Numbered from the stretch's first letter, positions 1 to 7,970 are shown. The stretch: DNA of 43,397 bases from Pseudoroseomonas ludipueritiae (GCF_014490445.1 NZ_JACTUZ010000023.1:1-43397), one strand, 5' to 3'. Made by a program: numbers and translations. Notes: generated by a model from the letters alone, not told the origin.

Positions 1-1220
1 CGCAGGGAGGCGGCGAGGCCGGCAATGGTCAGCGCCCCCTCCCCCACCGGCGGCGGCGCCTCATCGCCGGCCGGTGCGGCGGTGCCTGGCGCGGCACGCT
101 CCGGCAGCAGGCTCAGCAGCCCGCCCACCACCACATCCGGCTCATTGTCGAAATAGAGGTCGGCCGGCGGCAGGCCGCCGTGGTCGAAGCTCCAGCCATT
201 GTGGATGCGCTGGTCAGGCGAGACCTGCACCACCCTGGGCCCGTTGTTCTCGGCTCCGGCGGCGCGCAGCGTGCCGCCCAGGTCGATCCAGTCCAGCGCC
301 AGCACCACATCGGCCTCCCGCAGAGCCTCCTGCAAGGCGGGCGAGGCGAAGGTGCCGGGGGCGCCGATATGCAGCGGATGGTCGGTGGGAAAGGTGGCGC
401 CGCATTTCAGGTCGGTCGCCACGCGGGCGCCCAGGCGCTCGGCCAGGTGCACGCGCGCATCCCATTCGGCTTCCGTGCGGCCGGTGCGGCCCATCAGGAT
501 CACTAGGCGCTGCGCGCCGGACAGCAGCGTGGCGGCCCGGGCCAGCAGCGCCGGGTTGGGCGCGGGTGGCGGCGGCGGGGCGTAGCGGCCAGGGTCCGGC
601 GGCGGCGGCAGGGCCTCCAGCGGCGCTTCCTGCAAGGCGGCGTCGAGATTGACATAGACAGGGCCGCGCGGCGCGCTGTCCATGATCTGCTGCGCCCGCA
701 GCAGCGCCTCCCGCGCCGCAGGCACGGAGGCCGGCTGCGCGTCCCATTTCACATAGGGCCGCACCAGCGCGCCCTGGTCCTGCGCGGAATGGATCCAGTC
801 GATCCAGGGCCGCCGCTTCGCCGCGTCCACCGGCCCGGTGGCGCCGATCACCAGCACCGGCACGCGGTCGCACCAGGCGTTGAAGATGGCCATGGTGCCA
901 TGCATCAGGCCAACATTGCTGTGCAGCGCGGCAGCGATCGGGCGGCCGCTGGCCTTGTAGTAGCCATGCGCCAGCGCGACCGCGTGTTCCTCGTGCAGGC
1001 AGACCAGCATCTGCGGCGCGGTATTGCCCAGGCGGTTGACCAGGCTGTCATGCAGCCCGCGATAGCTGGCGCCGGGGTTGAGCGCGATGAAGGGAATCTC
1101 CAGCGCACGCAGCACATCGGCGATGGCGTCGCTGCCCCAGGCGCGGTTGTCGCTGGCTGCCGGTGGCAGCGGCCGGTCCATCGCCTCGGCCCGGTCCAGC
1201 ATCTGTTCGTCGCGCGGCAT
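1..1220 (-). CDS. Thiamine diphosphate-dependent enzyme (acetolactate synthase / benzoylformate decarboxylase-like), 3' part outside window
   Basis: The frame is open from the ATG at 1220 to the left edge, about 406 codons, so the C-terminal TPP-binding domain lies outside the window. The N-terminal pyrimidine-binding domain shows CLHEEHAVALAHGYYK near residues 75-90; E77 aligns with the catalytic Glu that activates the TPP aminopyrimidine ring. A middle domain follows after a proline-rich linker near residues 205-215. The start has a good Shine-Dalgarno sequence (GGAAGGAGG in the mRNA). The gene is divergent from the LysR regulator at 1361, which probably controls it. The family includes 2-oxoacid decarboxylases and carboligases; the substrate cannot be told because the C-terminal half is missing. 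The family call is firm and the specific activity unknown. Confidence 0.85.
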   Translation of the reverse strand, partial: MPRDEQMLDRAEAMDRPLPPAASDNRAWGSDAIADVLRALEIPFIALNPGASYRGLHDSLVNRLGNTAPQMLVCLHEEHAVALAHGYYKASGRPIAAALHSNVGLMHGTMAIFNAWCDRVPVLVIGATGPVDAAKRRPWIDWIHSAQDQGALVRPYVKWDAQPASVPAAREALLRAQQIMDSAPRGPVYVNLDAALQEAPLEALPPPPDPGRYAPPPPPAPNPALLARAATLLSGAQRLVILMGRTGRTEAEWDARVHLAERLGARVATDLKCGATFPTDHPLHIGAPGTFASPALQEALREADVVLALDWIDLGGTLRAAGAENNGPRVVQVSPDQRIHNGWSFDHGGLPPADLYFDNEPDVVVGGLLSLLPERAAPGTAAPAGDEAPPPVGEGALTIAGLAASL

Positions 1221-1268
1221 GGCCCGCCTCCTTCCCGTGTTGCTGGCAGGGTGGCAGGGACAGGGCGG

Positions 1269-1291
1269 CAGACCAGAACCGATCCGGTCTG
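1269..1291. promoter_or_regulatory. Putative LysR operator: perfect dyad CAGACC-N11-GGTCTG
   Basis: The 140-bp divergent gap between the TPP-enzyme gene and the LysR gene contains CAGACC at 1269-1274 and its exact reverse complement GGTCTG at 1286-1291, separated by 11 bp. LysR-type regulators commonly bind interrupted dyads with about this spacing in such divergent gaps. Assignment to the adjacent regulator is inference. Confidence 0.55.
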
Positions 1292-1360
1292 GCAGCCCAA
1301 GCATTCGTTTACGTGACGCCCGCCCTGGCTGTAGCGTCTGGGATAGGGAGAAACGAAACC

Positions 1361-2308
1361 TTGGCCGATATCCGGCAATTGCGCTACTTCGTTGCGGCCG
1401 TGGAATGCGCCAGCCTCACCAGCGCCTCCGAGCGCCTGTCCGTGGCGCAGCCCGCGCTGGGCCTGGCCATCCGCAAGCTGGAAGCAGAATTCGGCGTGGC
1501 CCTGCTGGTCCGCCATTCACGCGGCATCGCGCCTACCGAGGCCGGGCGCGAATTGCTGCGCCGCGCGCAGAGCGTTCTGCAGGAATTCGACGGGCTGCGG
1601 CTGGCGATGCGCGAGCTGGGCAATGGCACCACGCCGCGCGGCCGGGTGGTGCTGGGCGCGACCCCCAGCATCGGCAACCTGCTGGGCGCCGACCTGCTCT
1701 CCCATGCCGCGGAAAGCCTGCCGGAAGTCCGCATCGCGCTGATCGAGGCGCTGAGCGACCCGCTGGTGGAGCGGGTGGCGGAAGGCGCCTGCGACCTTGC
1801 CCTGCTGCGCGACCTGCCGGAGGCGCACCGCGCCGTGCGCGGTGAGGCCCTGGCGCGCGAGGCCATGCACCTGGTCGAGCGCGGGCCGGCGGCAGGGGGC
1901 ACTGCGCGCCCGGGCGGCGTGGTGCGGCTGGGCGAACTGACGGCCATGCCCCTGGCCCTGCCCTGCCTGACCAACGAGCCGCTGGCCCGCCGCCTGCTGA
2001 ACGCGGCCAGGACCGCCGGCCATGAGCTGAACGTGGCCTATGAGGTGCCGGCGATGGCCATGATGCGGCCGCTGCTGCTGGAAGGCCGCTGCGCCGGTAT
2101 CCTGCCCTATGGCACCTTCCTGCCCGAGATCCGCGCGGGGCTGCTGACGGCGGCGCGCATCATCGACCCGCCCATCGAGCGCGTGGTGTTTCTGGCCTAT
2201 TCCAGCGGGCGGCCGCTGACGCGGGCGGAACATGCGCTGCGCGGGTTGATCCGGGCCGAGGTGGCGGCGCTGTCCAGGACCAGCCCCGCGCCCTGGCGGA
2301 TCGACTGA
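1361..2308 (+). CDS. LysR-family transcriptional regulator
   Basis: A 315-residue protein of normal LysR length. The N-terminal winged helix-turn-helix spans about residues 3-62 (IRQLRYFVAAVECASLTSA, then LSVAQPALGLAIRKLE). The co-inducer-binding domain occupies about residues 90-300. I chose the TTG at 1361 because it places the HTH at the usual distance from the N terminus and has GGGAG about 10 bp upstream; the frame stays open further upstream, but that translation does not look like a regulator. The gene is divergent from the TPP-enzyme gene and convergent with the TctC gene at 2311, with only 2 bp between them. Likely role: autoregulation and control of the divergent gene through the dyad at 1269-1291. 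Confidence 0.9.
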   Translation: MADIRQLRYFVAAVECASLTSASERLSVAQPALGLAIRKLEAEFGVALLVRHSRGIAPTEAGRELLRRAQSVLQEFDGLRLAMRELGNGTTPRGRVVLGATPSIGNLLGADLLSHAAESLPEVRIALIEALSDPLVERVAEGACDLALLRDLPEAHRAVRGEALAREAMHLVERGPAAGGTARPGGVVRLGELTAMPLALPCLTNEPLARRLLNAARTAGHELNVAYEVPAMAMMRPLLLEGRCAGILPYGTFLPEIRAGLLTAARIIDPPIERVVFLAYSSGRPLTRAEHALRGLIRAEVAALSRTSPAPWRID

Positions 2309-2310
2309 CC

Positions 2311-3327
2311 TCAGCCGAGTTCGATCTTCGCCTCCCGCACCAGCTTTTCCGCCTCCACCCGGCCTTCCTGCAGGAAGCGGGCGAAATCCGCCGGGGTGCT
2401 GCCGATCGGCTCAGCCCCAAGCTGCGCGAGGCGGGAGAGCACCTCGGGGTCGCGCAACACCTCCGCCAGGGCGGCCTGCACGCGGTTCACGAAATCGGGC
2501 GGCGTGCCGGCGGGGGCGAAAAGCCCGGTCCATTCATCCAGCGCGGTATTCGGATAGGTTTCAGAAAGCGTCGGCACATCCGGCTGCAGGGCGGTGCGGG
2601 TAGGGCTCGCCACAGCCAGCATCCGGGCGCGGCCGGATTGCACCACCGGCGCCACCGAGAGCAGCGCCACGAAGACCGCGTCCAGCGTGCCGGAAGCGAG
2701 GTCCCGCGACGCCTCGGCGCCGCCGCGATAGGGCGTGTCGTTCAACTGGATACCGGCGCGGAGTTGCAGCAGGGCACTGGCCAGATGCGCGGCGGTGGCA
2801 TTGCCGGCATGGCCGCAGCTGATCTGGCCCGGTGCCGCTTTGGCCATGGCCACGAAGCCCGCCAGGTCCCGCGCCGGGGAATCCGCCTTCACCGCCAGCG
2901 CCAGGGGAATGCGCGTCACCTGCGAGATGGGCGTGAAGGCGGTGCGGTAATCCAGCGGCAGGCCGCGCAGCACCAGCGGATTGACCAGATGCACGATGGT
3001 GTCGAGCAGCAGCGTATTGCCGTCCGGCCGCGCCTGCGCCGCCGCCGCGGCACCGATGGAGCCGCCGCCGCCCGAGCGGTTCTCCACCACGATGGAACGG
3101 CCCAGCACGGCGGAAAGCCTGTCGCTCATGGCGCGGGCGGAACTGTCGGTGGCACCGCCCGGCGCGAAGGGCACAATCAGGCGGATGCTGCCCGAGCCCT
3201 GCGCCTGGCTGGCGGAGATCAGGCCCGGCATGGCCAGCGGCGCCAGCACGGCACCGGTGAGCAGGGCGCGGCGGCGCAGGATGGCGGGTTTCTCGGCGCG
3301 CGCGTCAGGGGGCGGCGTATCGGTCAT
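2311..3327 (-). CDS. Tripartite tricarboxylate transporter (Bug/TctC family) substrate-binding protein
   Basis: A 338-residue periplasmic binding protein. The N terminus carries RRRALLTGAVLAPLAMPGL followed by an SQAQ cleavage-like site near residue 42, resembling a Tat or Sec signal. The mature start IRLIVPFAPGGATDSSAR and later blocks such as VENRSGGGGSIGA are typical of Bug/TctC proteins, which bind organic acids in a two-lobed fold. The start at 3327 follows AAGGA; an in-frame upstream ATG at 3375 is less likely. No TctA or TctB membrane gene is nearby, so this is an orphan binding protein. It is 178 bp from the second TctC gene and probably transcribed separately, since a strong hairpin lies between. 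Ligand unknown. Confidence 0.9.
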   Translation of the reverse strand: MTDTPPPDARAEKPAILRRRALLTGAVLAPLAMPGLISASQAQGSGSIRLIVPFAPGGATDSSARAMSDRLSAVLGRSIVVENRSGGGGSIGAAAAAQARPDGNTLLLDTIVHLVNPLVLRGLPLDYRTAFTPISQVTRIPLALAVKADSPARDLAGFVAMAKAAPGQISCGHAGNATAAHLASALLQLRAGIQLNDTPYRGGAEASRDLASGTLDAVFVALLSVAPVVQSGRARMLAVASPTRTALQPDVPTLSETYPNTALDEWTGLFAPAGTPPDFVNRVQAALAEVLRDPEVLSRLAQLGAEPIGSTPADFARFLQEGRVEAEKLVREAKIELG

Positions 3328-3457
3328 GGCTCGTTTCCTTGGCGGTCGCGGTTCCGCGTGTTCTGCCAGCGTCATGCTAACCCCGCCGCGCCGGGTGCTG
3401 CTAAACCGTTCCTGTCTGGCTGATCGCCTGCGCCCGTGCTGGCTCGCGTGCGGGTGG

Positions 3458-3490
3458 CAGGGCGCCAGCCGCCATCCGGCTGGCGCCCTG
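3458..3490 (-). terminator. Perfect 13-bp stem-loop downstream of the second TctC gene
   Basis: CAGGGCGCCAGCC (3458-3470) and its exact complement (3478-3490) flank a 7-base loop. It begins 16 bp after the stop codon of the TctC gene at 3506-4468. There is no clear U-tract, so it may terminate weakly or protect the mRNA 3' end. Confidence 0.6.
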
Positions 3491-3505
3491 GTGGCGGGAA
3501 GCGCC

Positions 3506-4468
3506 TTACTCCGGCTCGATCCCGGCAAGCTGGGCAATGCGGCCGTTGCGCTCGTACTCGGCCTGGATGAAGCGCGCGAAGGCCGCGCGGTCCTCGGCCA
3601 CCGGCTCGGCGGATTGGTCGGCGACACGCGCGCGGATCTCGGGGTCGCGCGAGAGGGCCTGCACGGCGGCGTTCAGGCGCTCTGCCTCCGCTTCCGGCAA
3701 TCCCTTCGGTGCCCAGAGCGCATACCACAGGGTGAAGTCCAGCCCCGGCATGCCCTGTTCCGCGATGGTCGGGATCTGCGGCGCGCGGGCCGAGCGCTGC
3801 GGCCCCATGATGGCGAAGGCGCGCAACTGCCCGCCCTCGATCTGCGCCAGCGCCGAGCCCAGCGGCGCCACCATCAGCGTGGCATTGCCGGAGACCACAT
3901 CCGTCAGCGCCGGCGCCGTGCCGCGATAGGACACCACCAGCGCCTCCACCCCGGCCTCGCGCTTGAAGCTTTCCGTCGCCAGGTGCCCCATGGAGCCCAG
4001 GGCGGAATTGGCGAAGGTGAACTTGTCCGGCTGCGCCCGCATGGCCGCGACCAGCGCGGCGACCCCACCTTCCGGCGTCTGGCGCGGATGGCCCACCAGC
4101 ACCATCGGCGCCACGGCGATGCGCGCGACCGGCGTGAAATCGGCGACGGGGTCATAGGGCACGTTCCGCATCACCCGGCGCGCCATCAGGTGAATATCGG
4201 CATTCACCAGCAACGTCTGCCCATCCGGCGCCGTGCGGGCGACCTCGGCGGCGCCCAGCGTGTTGCTGGCGCCGGAGCGGTTCTCAACAACCCAGGTCTG
4301 TTGCAGTGCCTCGGCCAGCTTGGTGGCATAGATGCGGCCGAGCACGTCGATGGCACCGCCCGGCGCGGCCGGGACGATGAGGCGGACAAGGCGGCGCTGC
4401 GCGCGCGCCACGCCCGGAAGGCCCAGCAGCAGCGCCGCTGCGCCGAGAGCCCGGCGTTGAAGGAGCAT
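3506..4468 (-). CDS. Second Bug/TctC family substrate-binding protein
   Basis: A 320-residue protein with a classical signal peptide (MLLQRRALGAAALLLGLPGV, cleavage after ARAQ near residue 24). The mature N terminus LVRLIVPAAPGGAIDVLGR and the block VVENRSGASNTLGAAEVAR match the Bug/TctC fold. It lies 29 bp downstream of the class II aldolase-family gene on the same strand, suggesting a two-gene operon in which the binding protein could capture a precursor of the aldolase substrate. It is clearly related to the TctC protein at 2311-3327 but divergent in sequence. No TctAB partner is seen. The start has only a weak AGGG-type ribosome site. Confidence 0.9.
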   Translation of the reverse strand: MLLQRRALGAAALLLGLPGVARAQRRLVRLIVPAAPGGAIDVLGRIYATKLAEALQQTWVVENRSGASNTLGAAEVARTAPDGQTLLVNADIHLMARRVMRNVPYDPVADFTPVARIAVAPMVLVGHPRQTPEGGVAALVAAMRAQPDKFTFANSALGSMGHLATESFKREAGVEALVVSYRGTAPALTDVVSGNATLMVAPLGSALAQIEGGQLRAFAIMGPQRSARAPQIPTIAEQGMPGLDFTLWYALWAPKGLPEAEAERLNAAVQALSRDPEIRARVADQSAEPVAEDRAAFARFIQAEYERNGRIAQLAGIEPE

Positions 4469-4497
4469 GGACGTTCATCCCTGGTTCTTTTTCTGGT

Positions 4498-5217
4498 TCA
4501 GATTCCGGAGAAGCCGGCGCGCGCCCGCCAATAGGCCCAGGCCCGGTCCAGAGGGCGCTCTCCCATCAGCATCTCGGAGGTCAGGCGCGTCTCGCCTTCC
4601 GTCAGGTAGCGCGGCGTGCCCATGGCCATGGCGCGCGTCTGCAGCTCGGCATTGTCCTTCATGCGGACGCAGACAAAGACAACGGCAGGCAGGGAATAGG
4701 CGGCGCAGCTGGCGCCATGGTTCCGCAGCAGCACGGAGGTGCCATCGCCCAGCGCCCGGGCGAGGCTGTCGGCGCGCGGCACATCGTCGATCAGCATATT
4801 GGTGTCGCCGAATTCGTCGCGGCTGTCCCAGACCGGCACCGGGCCACCGAGAACGGAGGCCATGTGGAAGACCGGACGCAGCGGCACATCCACCACCGTA
4901 TAGGGCAGCACCGCCGGGCAGTGGTGATGCACCGTGGCCTGCACATCCGGACGCGCGGCGAAGATGCGGGCGTGCAGCACACTTTCCAGATAGGGCCTCA
5001 GCCCTTTCGGATCGACCGGCACGCCGTCGAGGGTGAATTCCAGCAGGTCGTCGCGGCTGACCAGCTCCGGCGAGCGGGAGCGAGAGACAAAGAAGCGGTC
5101 CGGCCGCTCCGGGTGCCGCACGGCCACATGGCCGAAGTCATCGAGCACGCCTTCATGCGCCAGGATGCGGTTGGCGATCACCAGATCGCCGAGCAGCGCG
5201 TGCAGGTCGCGCGTCAT
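4498..5217 (-). CDS. Class II aldolase/adducin family protein
   Basis: A 239-residue cytosolic protein of typical length. Metal-ligand histidines of the family are visible in ATVHHHCPAVLPY (about residues 94-106) and LLRNHGASCAAYS (about residues 160-172); the ESVLHARIFAARPDV block is also conserved. Family members are Zn- or Mn-dependent aldolases, epimerases or decarboxylases of small sugar or hydroxy acids; the specific reaction is not deducible. The ATG at 5217 overlaps, as ATGA, the stop of a 14-codon reading frame with a much stronger ribosome site, so translation may be coupled. The next gene downstream is a TctC binding protein. A sigma70-like promoter and palindromes lie upstream. 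Confidence 0.88.
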   Translation of the reverse strand: MTRDLHALLGDLVIANRILAHEGVLDDFGHVAVRHPERPDRFFVSRSRSPELVSRDDLLEFTLDGVPVDPKGLRPYLESVLHARIFAARPDVQATVHHHCPAVLPYTVVDVPLRPVFHMASVLGGPVPVWDSRDEFGDTNMLIDDVPRADSLARALGDGTSVLLRNHGASCAAYSLPAVVFVCVRMKDNAELQTRAMAMGTPRYLTEGETRLTSEMLMGERPLDRAWAYWRARAGFSGI

Positions 5218-5258
5218 GCAGCCGGCCCTTGATCCGCATAGGTCGAACGGCGCTTCAT
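5214..5258 (-). CDS. Possible 14-codon leader frame coupled to the aldolase-family gene
   Basis: The ATG at 5258 follows AGGAGGAATTGTTC, the best ribosome site in this part of the window. It opens a 14-codon frame (MKRRSTYADQGPAA) that ends at a TGA overlapping the aldolase ATG. It could be a leader peptide that couples translation, or the original start of the aldolase gene separated from it by a frameshift. No homology is claimed. Confidence 0.35.
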   Translation of the reverse strand: MKRRSTYADQGPAA

Positions 5259-5285
5259 GAACAATTCCTCCTGTGTTTTGCGAAG

Positions 5286-5315
5286 ATCGTATGCACCGGC
5301 CCGGCGAAGGGTCAA
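5286..5315 (-). promoter_or_regulatory. Sigma70-like promoter of the aldolase-TctC pair
   Basis: In the minus-strand direction, TTGACC (5315-5310) and TACGAT (5291-5286) are 18 bp apart. They lie just upstream of the strong ribosome site preceding the ATG at 5258, giving a short 5' leader. Confidence 0.5.
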
Positions 5316-5329
5316 TGACCTTACGTCAT
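5310..5329. promoter_or_regulatory. Overlapping palindromes at the aldolase promoter
   Basis: GGTCA-A-TGACC (5310-5320) overlaps ATGAC-N5-GTCAT (5315-5329). Both are perfect and cover or abut the proposed -35 element, a location suited to repression. The regulator is unknown. Confidence 0.45.
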
Positions 5330-5361
5330 CGTTCTGATTGTGTCAGGTCATGGAAGGCGCC

Positions 5362-7296
5362 TCAGGCATCCAGCATGAACCTGGCAAAGAACTCCGCGAG
5401 CCCCGCGTGGTCGTCCAGCGGCAGGACATGCGCCACATGCTGGTCCGGCCGCACAATCACCACGCATCCACGCGCGCGGTCGATGCCGCGAAGCGCGAAG
5501 ATATTCGGACCGTTCTTCAGGTCCGGGCAGAAGATCTTCTCGTAATCCGTCAGGCCGTGGCGCCCCTTGGCCGGGCGCAGCAGGGCGGGCATGGCGCCGT
5601 AGTCGATATCGCGGTGCGGCTGCTGCAGCACGGCGCGCAGGTCGATCACCGCATCGATATCCGCGCCGGCCGGCGTGTGGCGCCGCAGCGGCGAGGCGGC
5701 ATCCTGCTCCAGGAAGCGGCAGAGGGCCTGGAGGCGAGAAGTCGGGTCCGCCGGGTCCTCCGCCGCGGCGAAGGCAAAGAGGCGCCAGCGGCCATCGGCC
5801 TTGATTGCATGGCCGAGATGCATCGGCTTGGCATCCGCCAGCCGGATCACCGGCGCGGAATGGAAGCGCATGCCGATGGTGAAGCCTTCCGCCAGATGCT
5901 GGTGCGTCCCCTCGCCCGTGATCAACGAGGGCGTGTAGCGCATGGCCGTGCCGGCGGTGAAACGCCCCTGCTGGATGAAGTACTTCTGGAATTCCGCCGG
6001 ATCGACGCCTTCGCTGTTCGGGTCGTTGGGGTCCTTGGGCGGGGCGGAGAACATCTCCGCCAGCTTGCGGTCGAAGGCGATCAGCTCGGCGGCTATGGCA
6101 TGGCGCTCGGCGGAATAGGTGGCGAGCAGTGCGGGCGCGGCCTGCCCGCGCAGCACGGCGGCCAGCTTCCAGCCCAGGTTGAAACTGTCCTGCATGGACA
6201 CGTTCATGCCCTGGCCAGCCTTGGGGCTATGGGTATGGCAGGCATCGCCGGCGATGAAGACGCGCGGCACCTGCCCGCCCGCCCGCTCCTCGGGCACATC
6301 GTCGAAGCGGTCGCACATGCGCTGGCCGATCTCATAGACCGACCACCAAGCCACTTCCTTCACCTCCAGCGTATAAGGCCGCAGGATGCGCTGCGCGGCG
6401 GCGATCAGGTGCTGGACGTCGATCTTGCGGCTGGCGACACGCTCATTCTCGTTCAGCTTGTCCAGCTCGATATAGAAGCGCGCGAGATAGCCGCCCTCGC
6501 GCGGGATGATCAGCATATTGCCTTCATGGGCGGAATGGATCACCGACTTCAGCCGCAGATCGGGGAAGTCGCTGACGGCGAGCACATCCATCACACCCCA
6601 GGCCTGATTGGCGGAATCGCCCTTCAGCGCGACGCCCAGCGCGTTGCGCACGGCGCTGCGGGCGCCGTCGCAGCCCACCACGTAGCGGGCGCGGATGGTC
6701 TCCACCTCGCCTTCATGGCCGGCATCCAGGCGCTCGAAGCGCAGGGTGACGGGGTGGGAATCCGCCTGCCCAGCGGGCGCCACCTCCAGCCCGATCAGGC
6801 GGCGCTGGTAATCCGGCAAGACTGGCGCCGCGCCGCGCCGCATCACATCCAGGTAGAAGTCATGCACCCGTGCCTGGTTGAGGATGACATGCGGAAATTC
6901 CGAGAGCCCGTCCTCCACATCCTGGATGCGGCCGCTGCGGCGGATGGCGGCGCGGGCGGTGTCGTCCGGCTTCCAGAAGACCGTCTCGTTCACCCAATAG
7001 GCTTCGCGCATCACCCGCTCGACGAAGCCGAAGGCGTTGAACATCTCCATGGTGCGGCAGGCGATGCCATCGGCCTGGCCCAGCATCAGCGGCCCCGGCT
7101 TCTGTTCCACAATGCGCGTCGAGATATCGGGGAAAGCGGAGAGCTGCGCCGCCAGCGTCAGCCCGGCCGGGCCGCAGCCGACGATCAGGACATCCGTGGC
7201 CTCCGGCAGGGGCGTGAGCGCGGCGGCGGAAGCCGGCGCCTCGGCCGGCGACATTTCCGGGTCCCCGGCGCGGAAGCCATCGAGGTGGAACTGCAT
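5362..7296 (-). CDS. mobA: FAD-dependent aromatic monooxygenase, 3-hydroxybenzoate 4-monooxygenase-like
   Basis: A 644-residue flavoprotein of the phenol hydroxylase type. It starts MQFHLDGFRAGDPE, strongly reminiscent of MobA, which converts 3-hydroxybenzoate to protocatechuate with NAD(P)H and O2. The FAD-binding GxGxxG is VGCGPAG near residues 39-45. The DG motif is YVVGCDGARSAVR. The GD motif is FIAGDACHTHSPKAGQG near residue 350. The length leaves room for the thioredoxin-like C-terminal domain of this subfamily. The gene lies downstream of a MarR regulator, with a promoter overlapped by a perfect palindrome. No ring-cleavage genes are in the window. The family is sure; the substrate is inferred from the N terminus and the regulator context. 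Confidence 0.85.
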   Translation of the reverse strand: MQFHLDGFRAGDPEMSPAEAPASAAALTPLPEATDVLIVGCGPAGLTLAAQLSAFPDISTRIVEQKPGPLMLGQADGIACRTMEMFNAFGFVERVMREAYWVNETVFWKPDDTARAAIRRSGRIQDVEDGLSEFPHVILNQARVHDFYLDVMRRGAAPVLPDYQRRLIGLEVAPAGQADSHPVTLRFERLDAGHEGEVETIRARYVVGCDGARSAVRNALGVALKGDSANQAWGVMDVLAVSDFPDLRLKSVIHSAHEGNMLIIPREGGYLARFYIELDKLNENERVASRKIDVQHLIAAAQRILRPYTLEVKEVAWWSVYEIGQRMCDRFDDVPEERAGGQVPRVFIAGDACHTHSPKAGQGMNVSMQDSFNLGWKLAAVLRGQAAPALLATYSAERHAIAAELIAFDRKLAEMFSAPPKDPNDPNSEGVDPAEFQKYFIQQGRFTAGTAMRYTPSLITGEGTHQHLAEGFTIGMRFHSAPVIRLADAKPMHLGHAIKADGRWRLFAFAAAEDPADPTSRLQALCRFLEQDAASPLRRHTPAGADIDAVIDLRAVLQQPHRDIDYGAMPALLRPAKGRHGLTDYEKIFCPDLKNGPNIFALRGIDRARGCVVIVRPDQHVAHVLPLDDHAGLAEFFARFMLDA

Positions 7297-7408
7297 GCTC
7301 GTCTCCCTGCACAGCCGTCATGGCGGAGGGCGAGCGGCGCCGGATGCGGCCAGGGTATCGGCGGGCGGCACATCATCCTCCTGCGCGCTTGCTCTCCGCG
7401 CAACAGGA

Positions 7409-7436
7409 TGAATACATAAAGTATGTATACGGTCAA
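7409..7436 (-). promoter_or_regulatory. Promoter of the monooxygenase gene
   Basis: Reading the minus strand, TTGACC (7436-7431) and TATTCA (7414-7409) are 16 bp apart. The predicted leader to the ATG at 7296 is about 105 nt. The -35 overlaps the stop codon of the marR gene, so mobA has its own promoter behind the regulator gene. Confidence 0.5.
7412..7428. promoter_or_regulatory. MarR-type operator, ATACATA-N3-TATGTAT
   Basis: A perfect 7-bp inverted repeat with a 3-bp centre, 17 bp in total. It fills most of the space between the -35 and -10 elements of the monooxygenase promoter. Size and position match MarR-family operators, whose binding occludes RNA polymerase until an aromatic ligand releases the repressor. 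Assignment to the adjacent MarR protein is inference. Confidence 0.65.
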
Positions 7437-7870
7437 TCTTCCGGAGAAGCACGGCCCACGAATTTCTTGAGCAGGGCGACGAACTGCGCCTGCTCGGTCG
7501 CCGAAAGGGGGCGCATCATTTCCACCTGCGCGGCCACCACGCGCGGGGTGACGCTTTCCAGCAGCGCCTTCCCGGCCCCGGTCAGGGTCACGCTCTTCAC
7601 CCGCCGGTCCTGGCGGGAAGGCTGGCGCGCGATGAGCTTCTTGGCCTCCAGCCGGTCCAGCACCCCGCCCAGCGTGGCCTTGTCGAAGGCGATCAGGTCT
7701 GAAAGGCGGGTGGCGTCGATGCCGGGCTGGGAGGCAATGGCCTCCATCGCCGCATATTGCACCGAGGTGAGGTCGAAGCCGGCAAGGTTCGCGGCGAAGA
7801 CGGCGCCCGAGATCTGGTGCGCCCGGCGGATCAGGTGGCCGGGCATCTCATGCATGGCATCGACGGACAT
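7433..7870 (-). CDS. MarR-family transcriptional regulator, probably controlling mobA
   Basis: A 145-residue protein of typical MarR length. The winged HTH covers about residues 40-105, including LTSVQYAAMEAIASQPGI, TRLSDLIAFDKATLGGVLDR and LIARQPSRQDRRVKSVTL, where the DRR wing is characteristic. The ATG at 7870 has GGAA six bases upstream; a GTG at 7882 would add four residues but lacks a ribosome site. It is encoded just upstream of the monooxygenase gene, an arrangement like the regulator-mobA pair known for 3-hydroxybenzoate degradation. The operator at 7412-7428 lies right after its stop codon. The likely inducer is the monooxygenase substrate. Confidence 0.88.
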   Translation of the reverse strand: MSVDAMHEMPGHLIRRAHQISGAVFAANLAGFDLTSVQYAAMEAIASQPGIDATRLSDLIAFDKATLGGVLDRLEAKKLIARQPSRQDRRVKSVTLTGAGKALLESVTPRVVAAQVEMMRPLSATEQAQFVALLKKFVGRASPED

Positions 7871-7970
7871 CAGGCGTTCCACAGCGAGGGGGCGGGCGAG
7901 CAGAGCCTCTAGAACAGATGGCGTCAGGAGGGAAACCGTGGCGGCGCGCCCTGCCCCCTGGAGGCTGTGC

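Noticed and set aside
5338-7419. Long open frame antisense to the monooxygenase gene
   Set aside because: It mirrors codon periodicity of the flavoprotein gene on the other strand, has no recognisable motifs and is rich in His/Arg/Gly, as expected for an antisense frame in GC-rich DNA. Similar antisense frames over most other genes were dismissed for the same reason.
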